DNA of 64,000 nucleotides from Campylobacter sp. RM10537 (GCF_022369435.1 NZ_CP059597.1:1116001-1180000); one strand, 5' to 3'; positions 36,763-46,633 are shown, counted from the first letter of the stretch. Translations and numbers: made by a program. Notes: a model not told the origin generated them from the letters alone.

Positions 36763-39528
36763 TTATTTTTGAGTAAAATCTTTAATTAAAATTTTATTTT
36801 CTAAACAATAAACAACAAAAACCTTTGATCTTTTTTTTAAAATTTCATCTACGGCAATTTTATATTCATAAACTTGTTCTTTATGCTTATCCTCCATCGC
36901 AAGGCTTGTTTTATAATCAATGATTATCACTTCTTTATCATCTAGAGCAAGCAAATCTAATCGTTTAATTTCTCCTTTAAAACTCAATGCTTGTTCTTTA
37001 AAAAGTTTTTTACCTTCAAGAAGGGTTTGAAATTCTGTATTGTTGAGTAAATTTTTAACTCTTAAAAATAATACTTTAAATTCTTCATCATTTAAAAAAT
37101 ATCTAAATTTACTCTTAGTATTTTGACAAACTAAATCAATATTTTCACCATTTGGTAGTTTTAAATTTTGCATAAAAAAATGAAAAGCATTGCCAAAATA
37201 AATTTCTTTAGAATCTAATTTTTCATCATGAATAATTTCTTGTAATCCAACCTTTTCAAATTCTTTTAAAACAGGAGGTAAATTTTCCTGTTTTTTTTCA
37301 TAAAAATCTTGCAACTGCAATACACCAATTTCTTGTTCATTAATTTCAAGCATAGAATTTAAATAGCTAGGATAACTTCCGTGTTTAAATTCACTATTTC
37401 TTTTAATAATAATCAAAGAATCCTTAGCACGAGTAAAAGCTACATAAAGTTTATTTATATCATCTTCATAATCAGCCTCAGCTATACTATCTATAAAAGT
37501 TTTATAACTGCATTCTTTGGTTAATTTACGTATATTATCTCTAAGATGAAGTTGCCAACCTTTATTAATATCATATTCTAGCATAATGCTATCGCCATTT
37601 GTGTTATTTTTTGAAAGACTATCTATTAAAATAACATGTTTAAATTCCAAACCTTTAGACTTATGCACGGTCATAATACTTATTCCCATATTTTGTTCAT
37701 TGATGATTTTTAAAGGACAAGGCTCAAATAAAAGTTTTAAAAAATCCTCTTTATCTCTGGCATATTCTATAAATTGAATTAAAGCAATATCACTAAGATC
37801 AAGCCTTAAATTCTTAATCAAATAAAGCAAATTTTCTATAGCGCTTCTTGCTAAATCAAGATTTAATCTTAAGGGTTCAAATCCTAAAATCTCTTTTAAA
37901 AAATGTAAATAAAATTCATCTCCAAAAATACAATATTTTGCATATTCTAAAACAACACGTACACTGGCTTTATTTTCAAGTAAAATATTGCTTTGTGTAA
38001 ATGCTTGAATTTTACATTTTTGTAAAAATTCTAAAATCATATCTGCATCATTATTTTTCCAACATAAAATACAAATATCATCTAAAGAAATATTTTTATC
38101 TTTTAAAAAATAAATTTGCTCTAACAATGCTTGAAATACTTTTTCTTTTATTTCTTGAAATTGATCTTTAGCTTTAACTTCTTTTGTTTCAATAACACGT
38201 ACAAAACCTCCTTTTTTATCCTCTAAAGAAAGCTGTGGCACATAATCTTTTATTTTATTTTTAAAAACTTCATTAACAAAATAAACTAAATTTTCTTTGG
38301 ATCGATAATTGACTTTTAGTTGATCTTTTTTAATTTGCTTAAAATCAAGTTGTAATAGATCAAAAAGTTCTTTTTTGCCTTTTCTAAAGCGATAAATACT
38401 TTGTTTTTTATCTCCAACATAAAAAAAGGTTCTATTTTTTTTCACGCCTTCACCTGAAACTAATTCAGCAATTAAGGGATATAAAATTTTGTATTGTATA
38501 ACACTAGTATCTTGAAATTCATCAATCAATAAATGAGAAATATACCCATCCAAGCGAAAATAAATCATATCTTTAAAATCACTTGTGATTAAATCAAAAA
38601 CTCTTCGACTAATATCGCTAAAACTTAAAACATTTTTTTCTTTTTGTATAGAATTTTTTGCCCCACTATAATAATTTAAAAGATTCATTAAATTGGCAAT
38701 TTTATATTGTTCAAGTTCTTTAGCATAATCATTTAAAGCGTTAATAAACTCTTCCCTTTTTAAATTAAAATTTACATCTTCATCGTTTAGTTTTTGCAAA
38801 TACTCCGTTTCATCAAATTTTGACATAAAACTTGTTTTAATAAATTCATTTAAATCTAAAGTTTCACTTTTAAAATTTTGCATTAAATATGTATATTTTT
38901 TAATATGAGTCAAACTTAAACAATATGTTCTTAAATCATTATAAGCTTTATTTATTTTTGCCTTTGATGGATTTGGAATTTTTATACAATCCTTATAATA
39001 AGCATTTTCATAAAATCTTTCTAATTCATTGAAAAAATCTTGATTTTCTTCTATATTAACCAAATAATAAGCTAAATCTTTCAATTCCTCTCTACTTAAA
39101 AGCTTTAAAAAAATAGCCTTAATATCAAGTTTTTCCTCACTAATATTAAAATCGCTACTAAGCCCCAAATTTAAAGCAAAAGCTCTAACTATTTTACTAA
39201 AAAAAGCATCAAAAGTGCTGATTTTTAATTCTTGTCTTAAAAATTCTTGCTTTTTGGCATCTCTTAAAACTATGAGTTCTTTTTTTTCTATACCTAAGAG
39301 TTTGCACAATTCTTGAGATTCACTCTCTTTTTCCTTGCTTTCTAAATTTAAAAAAGTATCAATAATTCTTTTTTGCATTTCATTAGCAGCTTTTTTAGTA
39401 AAAGTTAAAGCTAAAATTTCATTTATTTTTGCATTTTTTAAAATAAGCGCTACAAAGCGGACGCTCAAAGCAAAAGTTTTACCGCTACCAGCACTTGCCT
39501 CTAGAGCTAAAAAGGGTTTAAAAGTCAT
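36763..39528 (-). CDS. addA: AddA-type helicase-nuclease subunit
   Basis: A 921-residue UvrD/RecB-type helicase with a C-terminal nuclease. Walker A is 'LEASAGSGKTFALSVRF' (about 9-25); 'EILALTFTKKAANEMQKRI' (motif Ia), 'HLLIDEFQDTSVIQY' (motif II), 'GDKKQSIYRFRKGK' (motif III) and 'ISIMTVHKSKGLEFKHV' (motif V) follow. The nuclease motif is 'VIIIDYKTS' near the end. With AddB it processes double-strand breaks for RecA loading, replacing RecBCD. It overlaps addB by four bases. Confidence 0.93.
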   Translation of the reverse strand: MTFKPFLALEASAGSGKTFALSVRFVALILKNAKINEILALTFTKKAANEMQKRIIDTFLNLESKEKESESQELCKLLGIEKKELIVLRDAKKQEFLRQELKISTFDAFFSKIVRAFALNLGLSSDFNISEEKLDIKAIFLKLLSREELKDLAYYLVNIEENQDFFNELERFYENAYYKDCIKIPNPSKAKINKAYNDLRTYCLSLTHIKKYTYLMQNFKSETLDLNEFIKTSFMSKFDETEYLQKLNDEDVNFNLKREEFINALNDYAKELEQYKIANLMNLLNYYSGAKNSIQKEKNVLSFSDISRRVFDLITSDFKDMIYFRLDGYISHLLIDEFQDTSVIQYKILYPLIAELVSGEGVKKNRTFFYVGDKKQSIYRFRKGKKELFDLLQLDFKQIKKDQLKVNYRSKENLVYFVNEVFKNKIKDYVPQLSLEDKKGGFVRVIETKEVKAKDQFQEIKEKVFQALLEQIYFLKDKNISLDDICILCWKNNDADMILEFLQKCKIQAFTQSNILLENKASVRVVLEYAKYCIFGDEFYLHFLKEILGFEPLRLNLDLARSAIENLLYLIKNLRLDLSDIALIQFIEYARDKEDFLKLLFEPCPLKIINEQNMGISIMTVHKSKGLEFKHVILIDSLSKNNTNGDSIMLEYDINKGWQLHLRDNIRKLTKECSYKTFIDSIAEADYEDDINKLYVAFTRAKDSLIIIKRNSEFKHGSYPSYLNSMLEINEQEIGVLQLQDFYEKKQENLPPVLKEFEKVGLQEIIHDEKLDSKEIYFGNAFHFFMQNLKLPNGENIDLVCQNTKSKFRYFLNDEEFKVLFLRVKNLLNNTEFQTLLEGKKLFKEQALSFKGEIKRLDLLALDDKEVIIIDYKTSLAMEDKHKEQVYEYKIAVDEILKKRSKVFVVYCLENKILIKDFTQK

Positions 39529-41891
39529 TTAACTTCCTTTTTATAAATCAATCTATAAGGGCAATATCCATCTTTTTTATTTTCAAATTCTATTTCTTCT
39601 TTGCTTTCATCTAATAATTCTTTTAAACTTTCAAACAAATCAGGCAAACTCTTAGCCTTCTCTTTAACAAATTTCATACGCTTTAAATCATAAAAAAAAG
39701 CTTGAGCATTATGATCATAAAGGGCCTGATAAAAGGCTAATTGATAAGAATCTGTCGGAATTTTTCCACTTTTATAGTCAATGATAAAATTTTCATCCTT
39801 ATTGTTACGATCGATTCTATCAATAACCCCTATTAATTCTATGGATTCTTGTTTAAAATTTAAAACTTTAGAAATAGGTAATTCTAGTTTATCAACCTTA
39901 TATCCTAGATCAAAATGCTTTTGCTCGTTTTTATAAAAATTTTCAAATCGAATTTTTAAAATTTCTAGCTCTAAATCACCAATGCCATATCTTAAACTTT
40001 CTCTTTGTAATAATTTGTTAAAGATATCACAATCAAAATAATTTTTTAAATTCTCTTTATAATAAATTTCTAAAATCTTATGGATAAAATTACCTTCATT
40101 TTTAAAATTATTTTCATAGCTTAAAGCTCTAGCTTCTTTTAAATTCAAAACATAACGATAATAATAAGTTCTTTTTTGATTTTGAAGTAAGTTAAAACGA
40201 GTAAAAGATAAAGGTTTTTCAAATGGATTATGTTTTAAAATTGGAGCTTTAATAGGCTCTAAATTTAGTCTTACACTCTGATAATTAAGCCTTAATGCAT
40301 CTAAGTAAGTTTTAGAATTTGGCTTTTCGTAAAAATATTTTATATCAAGATCATCTAAAAAACGAGATTTCCTTTGCTCTTCATTTTCAACATAAGAAAT
40401 ACTTACTTTTTTGGCATTTTTAATTAAATTTTCATAATAAAATCTTTGCAAATTCTCTCTTCGTTCATAGCTGATTAAGCCTGCTTTTTTGCGAACTTCA
40501 TTATTTAAAAAAAGCTCATTAATACTTCTTTTGGGTATCACATCTTCATTAAAATCAACTATCACAACTCCATCAAAATGGAGCCCTCTACTTTCTAAAA
40601 GCCCCATAACAGTAATTTTTCCGCCGCCAACATAACTTAAAGTTAAATTTGAAATATGTATGAAAAAAAGTTGAAGCAATTCTTTAAATTTTAAAGATTG
40701 ATTTTTTAATAAATCTTTGATAAAACATAATTCTTTTTGAACTATGCTGATGAGCTCTTGTTTTTCATTCTCCAAAAATTGAATTATTAAATTTTCAAAT
40801 TGTTCAAAATTAAATTGTTGATCAAATTGACTCTTAAAATATTCAAAATCAAGATTTAAATAATGTAAAAAGGTATTATAATAATCAAAAATTGTATCTT
40901 CATTTAGAAAATAATCCTCTTGTTTTTGGTAATAAAATGATTCAGAATTTGCAGCATTATAAAGTATTTTTAATTTTTGATAAAATAAACTCTCTTTAAT
41001 ATTAATACCACTAGCAAAATTAAACATATTATTTTTATCAAATAATCTTAAAAGATCACAAAAATTTTCATCAGGTGTTACAATAACTATATTTTCAGGT
41101 TTTAATCCCTCTCTTAAAAAATTGGAAACTTCGTCCATTACAAAAGCACATTGCAAACTTCTAATTTCAAATGATTTAACTTTAACTTTTGAATTTTGGG
41201 TATAAATTTTATCTTTTTTAAGAATTTTTTTTTGATTTAAACTCACCTCATAATAAAATCCTATTTCAAGATCCACCTCGCTTAAAAAATCAAATTTAGA
41301 AAAATATTCATAGTTAAACCGACTCACTCTAAAACATAAAATCACTTCTTTATATTTGGAAATTTGCAAAAATAAATCTTCCTCAAATTTACTCAAAAAT
41401 CCTTCTAAATTATACATAATGACATCATATTCATCTATAAAATCAAAATTAATAGAGTAATCTTTTACTAAAGATAAATCATCATGAAGATTATTTTTTT
41501 TAAGCAAAGCAAGATAATGATCAAATACTTCTTTTAAAATTTCTAAATGCTCATTATAAGTTGCATAATAATCATTATTTTTAAGATCATCAATACTTTT
41601 TTTTTCTAGGCTTAGTTCTTTAAAAAATGAGAATAAATATTCATTATTTTTTAAAAAAGTAAAAAAATCAGCACTAATCCCTAACTCTTTTTCTAAGTTT
41701 TTACTTCTTAAACATGCTTCTTGCATTAAAAGTAAACTCTCATAAGAGCTTGCTTTATAGGAATTAACTAAACATACTCTCTCTAAAAAATCTTGTATAT
41801 TTATGGCATCATAGAGTAAAGCATTTAAAGCTTTACTTTGTTCGTAATATTCTTTAGTTTTTCTTGTAGAACCAAATATTCTAAGTTTCAT
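39525..41891 (-). CDS. addB: AddB-type nuclease subunit
   Basis: A 788-residue partner of AddA. The C-terminal RecB-family nuclease is evident from 'LIGVIDRIDRNNKDENFIIDYKSGK' followed by 'QLAFYQALYD' (about 690-735); late cysteines such as in 'GYCPYRL' may belong to an iron-sulfur staple, which I cannot confirm. The N-terminal helicase-like part is degenerate with no clean Walker A, as in epsilonproteobacterial AddB. 'ITVMGLLESRGLHFDGVVIVDFNEDVIP' is the conserved helicase motif V region. The gene begins four bases inside the end of the FixH-like gene. Confidence 0.88.
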   Translation of the reverse strand: MKLRIFGSTRKTKEYYEQSKALNALLYDAINIQDFLERVCLVNSYKASSYESLLLMQEACLRSKNLEKELGISADFFTFLKNNEYLFSFFKELSLEKKSIDDLKNNDYYATYNEHLEILKEVFDHYLALLKKNNLHDDLSLVKDYSINFDFIDEYDVIMYNLEGFLSKFEEDLFLQISKYKEVILCFRVSRFNYEYFSKFDFLSEVDLEIGFYYEVSLNQKKILKKDKIYTQNSKVKVKSFEIRSLQCAFVMDEVSNFLREGLKPENIVIVTPDENFCDLLRLFDKNNMFNFASGINIKESLFYQKLKILYNAANSESFYYQKQEDYFLNEDTIFDYYNTFLHYLNLDFEYFKSQFDQQFNFEQFENLIIQFLENEKQELISIVQKELCFIKDLLKNQSLKFKELLQLFFIHISNLTLSYVGGGKITVMGLLESRGLHFDGVVIVDFNEDVIPKRSINELFLNNEVRKKAGLISYERRENLQRFYYENLIKNAKKVSISYVENEEQRKSRFLDDLDIKYFYEKPNSKTYLDALRLNYQSVRLNLEPIKAPILKHNPFEKPLSFTRFNLLQNQKRTYYYRYVLNLKEARALSYENNFKNEGNFIHKILEIYYKENLKNYFDCDIFNKLLQRESLRYGIGDLELEILKIRFENFYKNEQKHFDLGYKVDKLELPISKVLNFKQESIELIGVIDRIDRNNKDENFIIDYKSGKIPTDSYQLAFYQALYDHNAQAFFYDLKRMKFVKEKAKSLPDLFESLKELLDESKEEIEFENKKDGYCPYRLIYKKEVK

Positions 41892-42406
41892 TTAGCATAC
41901 AATTCGTAGCTAAAAAAGCCTATTGTTTGAGGATTTTCAATCAGCTTAAATTTTAATTGCCATCTACCTTCTTCAATTTTAGAAGGAAAAGCAATACTTA
42001 AAATTCCTTGTTTTATTTGTCCTTGTAATTTTTGATCAAATTTTTTTGTATGAGGTCTTGTAAGTAAAATTTCATACTTTAAATTTTGAATATCTGCTTT
42101 TTCTAAAGATTCTATTTTAAAATTAGCTATATAAGAATTACAACTGATAGTATAAATAGGAATTTTTTTAGGACCAATTAATTTCAAATCTTTATTTTCA
42201 AAATCAACCTTAAAAAGTTTATTAAAATTTTCTTGCTGCTTTTGAATTTCATTATAATTATTTTCTACATTTTGATAAGAGTCAAAATAAAAATCATCTT
42301 CATACACAGGATGATCACTTGAAATTACTACCGTTGCAATTGAAGCCCCTATAATCAATAAAAAAGCGATTAATAAGCCATAAGGCCAAAAAGTATTCTT
42401 ACCCAT
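41888..42406 (-). CDS. FixH-like membrane protein (Cj1483c-like)
   Basis: A 172-residue protein with one N-terminal transmembrane helix ('YGLLIAFLLIIGASIATVVI', about 9-28). The large periplasmic part ends in an all-beta domain ('RWQLKFKLIENPQTIGFFSYELYA'), a pattern seen in FixH/CcoH proteins that help assemble cbb3 oxidase. The nearby ccoNOQP cluster supports this reading. The sequence 'TISCNSYIANFKIESL' has a single cysteine. It overlaps addB and the TPM gene by four and eight bases. Confidence 0.65.
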   Translation of the reverse strand: MGKNTFWPYGLLIAFLLIIGASIATVVISSDHPVYEDDFYFDSYQNVENNYNEIQKQQENFNKLFKVDFENKDLKLIGPKKIPIYTISCNSYIANFKIESLEKADIQNLKYEILLTRPHTKKFDQKLQGQIKQGILSIAFPSKIEEGRWQLKFKLIENPQTIGFFSYELYAK

Positions 42407-42989
42407 TTCTTTTCCCTTTCATTCTTCTTTGCACATAATAAAGTAATGCAAAGCAAACAAAACCATAAATTAAAATTCTTAAAATATTTATTGTATCACG
42501 ATTTGTATTACCGATAGAAGAATTTAATGTAATTCCTCTAGCTTGAGTTATACGATCAACTATATCAGCATAGCCATTTAAAATAGCAGCATTATAAATA
42601 TCACCTTTTTGTGTTGCTAAAATAGGCAAAATTGAACCTGTTCCTGAATAGGGACTAAGTATAGCTTCTTTGTCAATTAAATTAAGAACGCCTTTAGAAC
42701 CAACTATATCAACCCTATGTGATTTTTTAGATAAAATGAGAAGAATATAAGACTTTGGTAATTCTTTTTGCATATTAAATAAAGTTTCAAAATCTGTATT
42801 ATCCCCTATAGCCACTCCTGTAAAAATCTGACTTTTTTCTTCGAGTTCTTTACCTATTAAGTTAATTTCTTTAACAACTTTTGGACTTAATACACCTTCA
42901 TTAAAAACAACATAATCAAGAGCAAAAACTTTTAAAGGAAAAAACAAAAAGATAGCTAAAAACAAGCTATCTCGTAATATTTTTTTCAT
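42399..42989 (-). CDS. TPM-domain membrane protein (Cj1484c-like)
   Basis: A 196-residue protein with a signal peptide (about 1-24, ending near 'PLKVFA') and a TPM_phosphatase-like domain ('ELEEKSQIFTGVAIGDNTDF', 'LPKSYILLILSKKSHRVDIVGS'). A C-terminal transmembrane helix ('NILRILIYGFVCFALLYYV') and a basic tail end it. TPM domains occur in photosystem repair and methyltransferase-linked proteins, so no function can be inferred. It overlaps the 33-residue upstream gene by four bases. Confidence 0.7.
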   Translation of the reverse strand: MKKILRDSLFLAIFLFFPLKVFALDYVVFNEGVLSPKVVKEINLIGKELEEKSQIFTGVAIGDNTDFETLFNMQKELPKSYILLILSKKSHRVDIVGSKGVLNLIDKEAILSPYSGTGSILPILATQKGDIYNAAILNGYADIVDRITQARGITLNSSIGNTNRDTINILRILIYGFVCFALLYYVQRRMKGKRNG

Positions 42990-43087
42990 CCTATGTGCAA
43001 GTGATTAGCAGTTAATACTGACCAAGCAGTAATTACCGCAGTAGTTATAAGCCCAATAACGATTAAATATTCTAATACTTTAGTCAT
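42986..43087 (-). CDS. Small 33-residue single-span membrane protein
   Basis: A short frame starts at ATG 43087 and ends at TGA 42986-42988; it reads M-T-K-V-L-E-Y, then a hydrophobic stretch ('LIVIGLITTAVITAWSVLTA') and a short 'NHLHIG' tail. Both ends overlap neighbours by ATGA junctions (43084-43087 and 42986-42989), so the reading frame is held in place by coupled translation. It is probably a C. jejuni Cj1485c counterpart. A single transmembrane helix with a His-containing end suggests a small cbb3-associated subunit, but that is inference only. Confidence 0.7.
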   Translation of the reverse strand: MTKVLEYLIVIGLITTAVITAWSVLTANHLHIG

Positions 43088-43302
43088 TGTGCATCCTTTA
43101 TAACTCTATGATCTTGCTCTTTTGAGTCAAACATTTTAACACTTTGAATATCCTTAAGACTATAAGGTTTTTGCATCACTTCTTGTTGAGTTTTAATACC
43201 AAAAATAGTTAATACTACCAAAATGAAAATCAATAACACAGTTGCAATAAGCATCCCTGTAATACCTGAAAAAGAAAATACGCATCTATTTGTGTTTTCC
43301 AT
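43084..43302 (-). CDS. DUF4006 small membrane protein
   Basis: A 72-residue protein with one transmembrane helix ('ITGMLIATVLLIFILVVLTIFG', about 14-35) and a polar C-terminal tail ('GIKTQQEVMQKPYSLKDIQSV'). It matches the pattern of DUF4006, found beside cbb3 oxidase genes in epsilonproteobacteria. The start codon overlaps the ccoP stop by one base. It may be an extra subunit or assembly factor of the oxidase. Confidence 0.75.
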   Translation of the reverse strand: MENTNRCVFSFSGITGMLIATVLLIFILVVLTIFGIKTQQEVMQKPYSLKDIQSVKMFDSKEQDHRVIKDAQ

Positions 43303-44171
43303 TATTTACCCCTTGAAAGAGAAATTACATACTCGCCAACAGCTTCTTTTTGGATATTATTTAAAGTAGAAAATGCTGGCATAGTTCCTATAAAACCTTT
43401 TTTACCCCTATTTAAAACATCCACTACAAATTCTGCAGAACCATACTTTGTAAGATCAGGGAACATTCCACCTTCCCCTCCTTTTCCATCAGCGCCATGA
43501 CAAGCGGCACAAGTTTCATAAACTTCTTTTCCCCTAGCTACTAATTTTTCATTTTCAGTTTTTTTAATCGCTGAAATATCTTGGGCAACATAAGCAGCAA
43601 CTGCTGGAATATCTTCTTTTGCTATGCCTAAAGTAGATGCATCTGGCATTTCTCCACCTTCATAATTCATCCCTTTAGAACCATGTATAATCGTATCAAT
43701 AATTCCTTTTTCACTACCCCAAATATTTAAATTTTGAGCCTTGCCATTAATTCCATCAGCGGTAATTCCATGGCAAGCAGAACACTGAACTAAAAAAATA
43801 TTTTCACCCATATCTTTTTTATCATCAGTGGATAAATGTTCAAATTTTTTCTCAAATTTAGAGTTATAAGCTTGAACCTCTTCATTATATTGACCAATGC
43901 TTGAAAAAGATTTTAAAGGATATCCCCATAAAAAATACCAAATCGCCCAAACAATAGTAAGACAAAAGACAATAGCCCAGCCCAAAGGAACAGGATTTTT
44001 ATATTCTCCTATTCCATCCCATTCATGTTCACTAAGCTCAGCTTCTCCTTTTTTTTCTTTCATTTTTCTAAACATTCTGCTTACAATTACAAGCGTGATT
44101 AGAACAATAAGAACAGCTCCAATCAAAGACAATAAATTAGTATTATCTTTTAAATTTAACCATTGCATCAA
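43302..44171 (-). CDS. ccoP: cbb3 cytochrome c oxidase diheme subunit CcoP
   Basis: A 289-residue diheme c-type cytochrome subunit. Two N-terminal helices ('LLSLIGAVLIVLITLVIVS', 'GWAIVFCLTIVWAIWYFLW') anchor it. The heme-binding sites are 'CSACHG' (about 131-136) and 'CAACHG' (about 219-224). 'GEYKNPVPLGWA' is the conserved CcoP entry. It passes electrons to CcoO/CcoN. It overlaps ccoQ by four bases. Confidence 0.95.
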   Translation of the reverse strand: MMQWLNLKDNTNLLSLIGAVLIVLITLVIVSRMFRKMKEKKGEAELSEHEWDGIGEYKNPVPLGWAIVFCLTIVWAIWYFLWGYPLKSFSSIGQYNEEVQAYNSKFEKKFEHLSTDDKKDMGENIFLVQCSACHGITADGINGKAQNLNIWGSEKGIIDTIIHGSKGMNYEGGEMPDASTLGIAKEDIPAVAAYVAQDISAIKKTENEKLVARGKEVYETCAACHGADGKGGEGGMFPDLTKYGSAEFVVDVLNRGKKGFIGTMPAFSTLNNIQKEAVGEYVISLSRGK

Positions 44172-44434
44172 GCACTCCTTTTATTTTCTAAAACACTATC
44201 ATTAATACTATCATCTAAAACAAGGTTAGCATATTTTTCGTAATTTCTTTCACCCTTTTTCTCTGCTCTATAAAGATGATACAAATAACAATATAAAATC
44301 AATGATAAGAAAACAACAAATAGAAAAAATCCATAACCTTGGAAAATTTTCCACTCATCTCTATCAATTCCACTTAAATTAAAAGTGATTATTTTTTTAA
44401 TTACGTCTAATAAAATTAATAAATGTTCCATCAT
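44168..44434 (-). CDS. ccoQ: cbb3 oxidase small subunit CcoQ
   Basis: An 88-residue membrane protein with a single strong helix ('GYGFFLFVVFLSLILYCYLYHL', about 29-50) followed by 'YRAEKKGERNYEKYANLVLDD', the CcoQ tail. It stabilises the oxidase complex. The neighbours are ccoP (overlapping) and ccoO (one-base gap). Confidence 0.85.
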   Translation of the reverse strand: MMEHLLILLDVIKKIITFNLSGIDRDEWKIFQGYGFFLFVVFLSLILYCYLYHLYRAEKKGERNYEKYANLVLDDSINDSVLENKRSA

Positions 44435-44435
44435 A

Positions 44436-45101
44436 TTACTTTAAGCTATTTAAATAAGCGATCAAAGCTACAATCTCTTTAATTTCACCTTTGGCAAAAG
44501 CTTTTTTCACTTCTTCATTTTTCATTTCATCAACTATAACTTGTGCTTCAGCTTTTACTTCTTCTTGAGCATCTTTCCAAGAACCAAGTTTTATACCGTC
44601 TGGTACATCATAAGGCACATTGAAAACTTTTTTTATAGTCAAAGCTTCAGCATAAGCTGTTTCTATATCAGCATCATTTTTAAACATATGTTTGTAAGCT
44701 GGCATAATAGAATGTGGAACTACTGAAGTAGGTTCCCACATGTGATTTTCATGCCAATCAGTCGTTCTATAACTTCCAACACGCATTAAATCAGGGCCTG
44801 TTCTTTTTGAGCCCCATAAAAATGGTCTATCATAAGCATATTCTCCACTAACTGAATACATTCCATAGCGATCAGTTTCAGATTTAAATGGACGTATAAG
44901 CTGAGAATGACAAGCATTACAACTTTCTTTTATATAGATTTGACGTCCTGCAAGTTGTAAAACAGTGTAAGGTTTTTTTCCTTCAATAGGTCTTGCATTT
45001 TCAGTAAAATTTGGTAAAACTTCAACAATACCAGCATAGGCAATTACAATAAAAACAGCTACAGCAAAAAAGAATGGATTTTTTTCTAACCAACTAAACA
45101 T
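44436..45101 (-). CDS. ccoO: cbb3 cytochrome c oxidase monoheme subunit CcoO
   Basis: Starting at ATG 45101 ('MFSWLEKNPFFFAVAVF') gives 221 residues, with a GGGAGGA ribosome site; the longer frame upstream reads into ccoN. One N-terminal helix, then the heme c site 'CNACHS' (about 68-73) and 'YGMYSVSGEYAYDRPFLWGSKRTGPDLMR', shown here by its ends, identify CcoO. It passes electrons from CcoP to the CcoN active site. Confidence 0.94.
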   Translation of the reverse strand: MFSWLEKNPFFFAVAVFIVIAYAGIVEVLPNFTENARPIEGKKPYTVLQLAGRQIYIKESCNACHSQLIRPFKSETDRYGMYSVSGEYAYDRPFLWGSKRTGPDLMRVGSYRTTDWHENHMWEPTSVVPHSIMPAYKHMFKNDADIETAYAEALTIKKVFNVPYDVPDGIKLGSWKDAQEEVKAEAQVIVDEMKNEEVKKAFAKGEIKEIVALIAYLNSLK

Positions 45102-45114
45102 TTTTCCTCCCTTT

Positions 45115-46581
45115 TTACACTGCCATAGGTGAAGCACTTTTTGGCTCTTTATCTAGCACTCTTCCACAGGCAATTGTTTTATAAATATTATAAGTAAATA
45201 TAAAGAAACCAATAAGGTATAATAAACCACCAATAGCTCTAATCCAATAGTAAGGTACTATAGCTACAACTGTATCGATAAACGAATAAATAAGATTGCC
45301 ATATTTATCAGTTGCACGCCACATCATACCTTGTGTAATACCTGCAATCCACATTGAGCTAAAATAAAGTACTACACCTATGGTTTGAATCCAAAATTGA
45401 ATTTCCATTAAAGACTTACTATAAAGTTCTCTTTTAAATAATCTAGGCGTCATATGATAAAGCGCAGCCATAGTCATAAAGCCTACCCAACCTAATGTTC
45501 CATCATGAACATGTCCTGGAATCCAATCAGTAAAATGTGCTAAAGCATTAACAGATTTTATAGAAAGAATAGGTCCTTCTAAAGTTGAAAACATATAAAA
45601 AGTCGATGCTAAAATCATAAATTTAATCAATGGACTTTCTCTAAGTTGACTCCACTCACCCTTCATTGTAAGCATAATATTGATCGCTGATCCCCAAGAA
45701 GGCAAAATAAGTACAATCGAAAATACAGAACCCATAGTTTGCATCCAATCAGGAACAGTTGAATAAATTAAATGATGTCCACCTGCCCAAAGATACACAA
45801 ACATTAAACCCCAAAATGCAAATAAAGAGAGTTTATAAGAAAAAATCGGCTGACCACTTTCTTTTGGTAAAAAATAATAAATTTGAGCAATAATTCCTAC
45901 AGTAAATACAAAAGCAACTGCATTATGTCCGTACCACCATTGAACCAAAGCATCGTTAGTTCCTGCATACATTGATACACTATGATACCATTTTCCTATA
46001 CCAGCAACGAAATAAGTTGGCACTTCCATATTATTGAAAAGATAAAGCATAGCAATTCCTAAAAAAGTCGCTATATAATACCAAAGAGAAATATAAAGAG
46101 TTTTTTCACGCCTAATTCCAATAAGACCAAAAATACTCATACCCCATAATACCCAAACAATAACAACTAAAATATCCAAAGGCCATTCAAGTTCTGCATA
46201 TTCTTTAGAAGTTGTAATTCCCAAAAACAAAGAAATAATAGCAAAAATCATAGTAAACATATAAAGCCAAAAATGGAGTTTTCCTATGATCATTAAAAAT
46301 TTTGATTCAGCCATACTTACTTTAAGAACACGTTGTCCTATATAGTACCAAGTAGCCCAAATTCCAGAAAGCATAAAACCAAAAATAACCCCTGAAGTGT
46401 GAAGAGGTCTCAATCTTGAAAAGGTTGCATACTCTCCTGCTAAATAATTTAAATTAGGGTAAGCCATTTGAAAAGCTATCAAAGTTCCTATGGCCATACC
46501 AATAATACCAAACAATATAGTTGCAAACATAAAACATTTAGCAACTGTATAGTCATAACTCAATGCATTACCTGGATGCAT
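45115..46581 (-). CDS. ccoN: cbb3 cytochrome c oxidase catalytic subunit CcoN
   Basis: A 488-residue, twelve-helix heme-copper oxidase subunit I. Histidine ligands appear in 'LHTSGVIFGFML', 'WYGHNAVAFVFT', 'AGGHHLIYSTVPDWMQ' and 'IPGHVHDGTLGWVGF'. It reduces O2 to water at low oxygen and is the main microaerobic terminal oxidase. It is the first gene of the ccoNOQP operon, and promoter-like elements precede it. Confidence 0.96.
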   Translation of the reverse strand: MHPGNALSYDYTVAKCFMFATILFGIIGMAIGTLIAFQMAYPNLNYLAGEYATFSRLRPLHTSGVIFGFMLSGIWATWYYIGQRVLKVSMAESKFLMIIGKLHFWLYMFTMIFAIISLFLGITTSKEYAELEWPLDILVVIVWVLWGMSIFGLIGIRREKTLYISLWYYIATFLGIAMLYLFNNMEVPTYFVAGIGKWYHSVSMYAGTNDALVQWWYGHNAVAFVFTVGIIAQIYYFLPKESGQPIFSYKLSLFAFWGLMFVYLWAGGHHLIYSTVPDWMQTMGSVFSIVLILPSWGSAINIMLTMKGEWSQLRESPLIKFMILASTFYMFSTLEGPILSIKSVNALAHFTDWIPGHVHDGTLGWVGFMTMAALYHMTPRLFKRELYSKSLMEIQFWIQTIGVVLYFSSMWIAGITQGMMWRATDKYGNLIYSFIDTVVAIVPYYWIRAIGGLLYLIGFFIFTYNIYKTIACGRVLDKEPKSASPMAV

Positions 46582-46613
46582 AGTTTTTCTCCTTAAAATT
46601 TTGATTTATTATT

Positions 46614-46633
46614 ATTATAGACTATTAATTATA
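46614..46633 (-). promoter_or_regulatory. Candidate tandem -10 boxes of ccoN
   Basis: Two TATAAT sequences occur on the minus strand at 46633-46628 and 46619-46614, 33 to 52 bases before the ccoN start, which has an AAGGAG site. Either could drive ccoNOQP. The remaining 130 bp up to 46765 is AT-rich and empty. Confidence 0.45.

Noticed and set aside
36667-36789. 40-codon rightward frame in the gap before addA
   Set aside because: No ribosome site, no similarity I recognise, and its end lies inside addA on the other strand.
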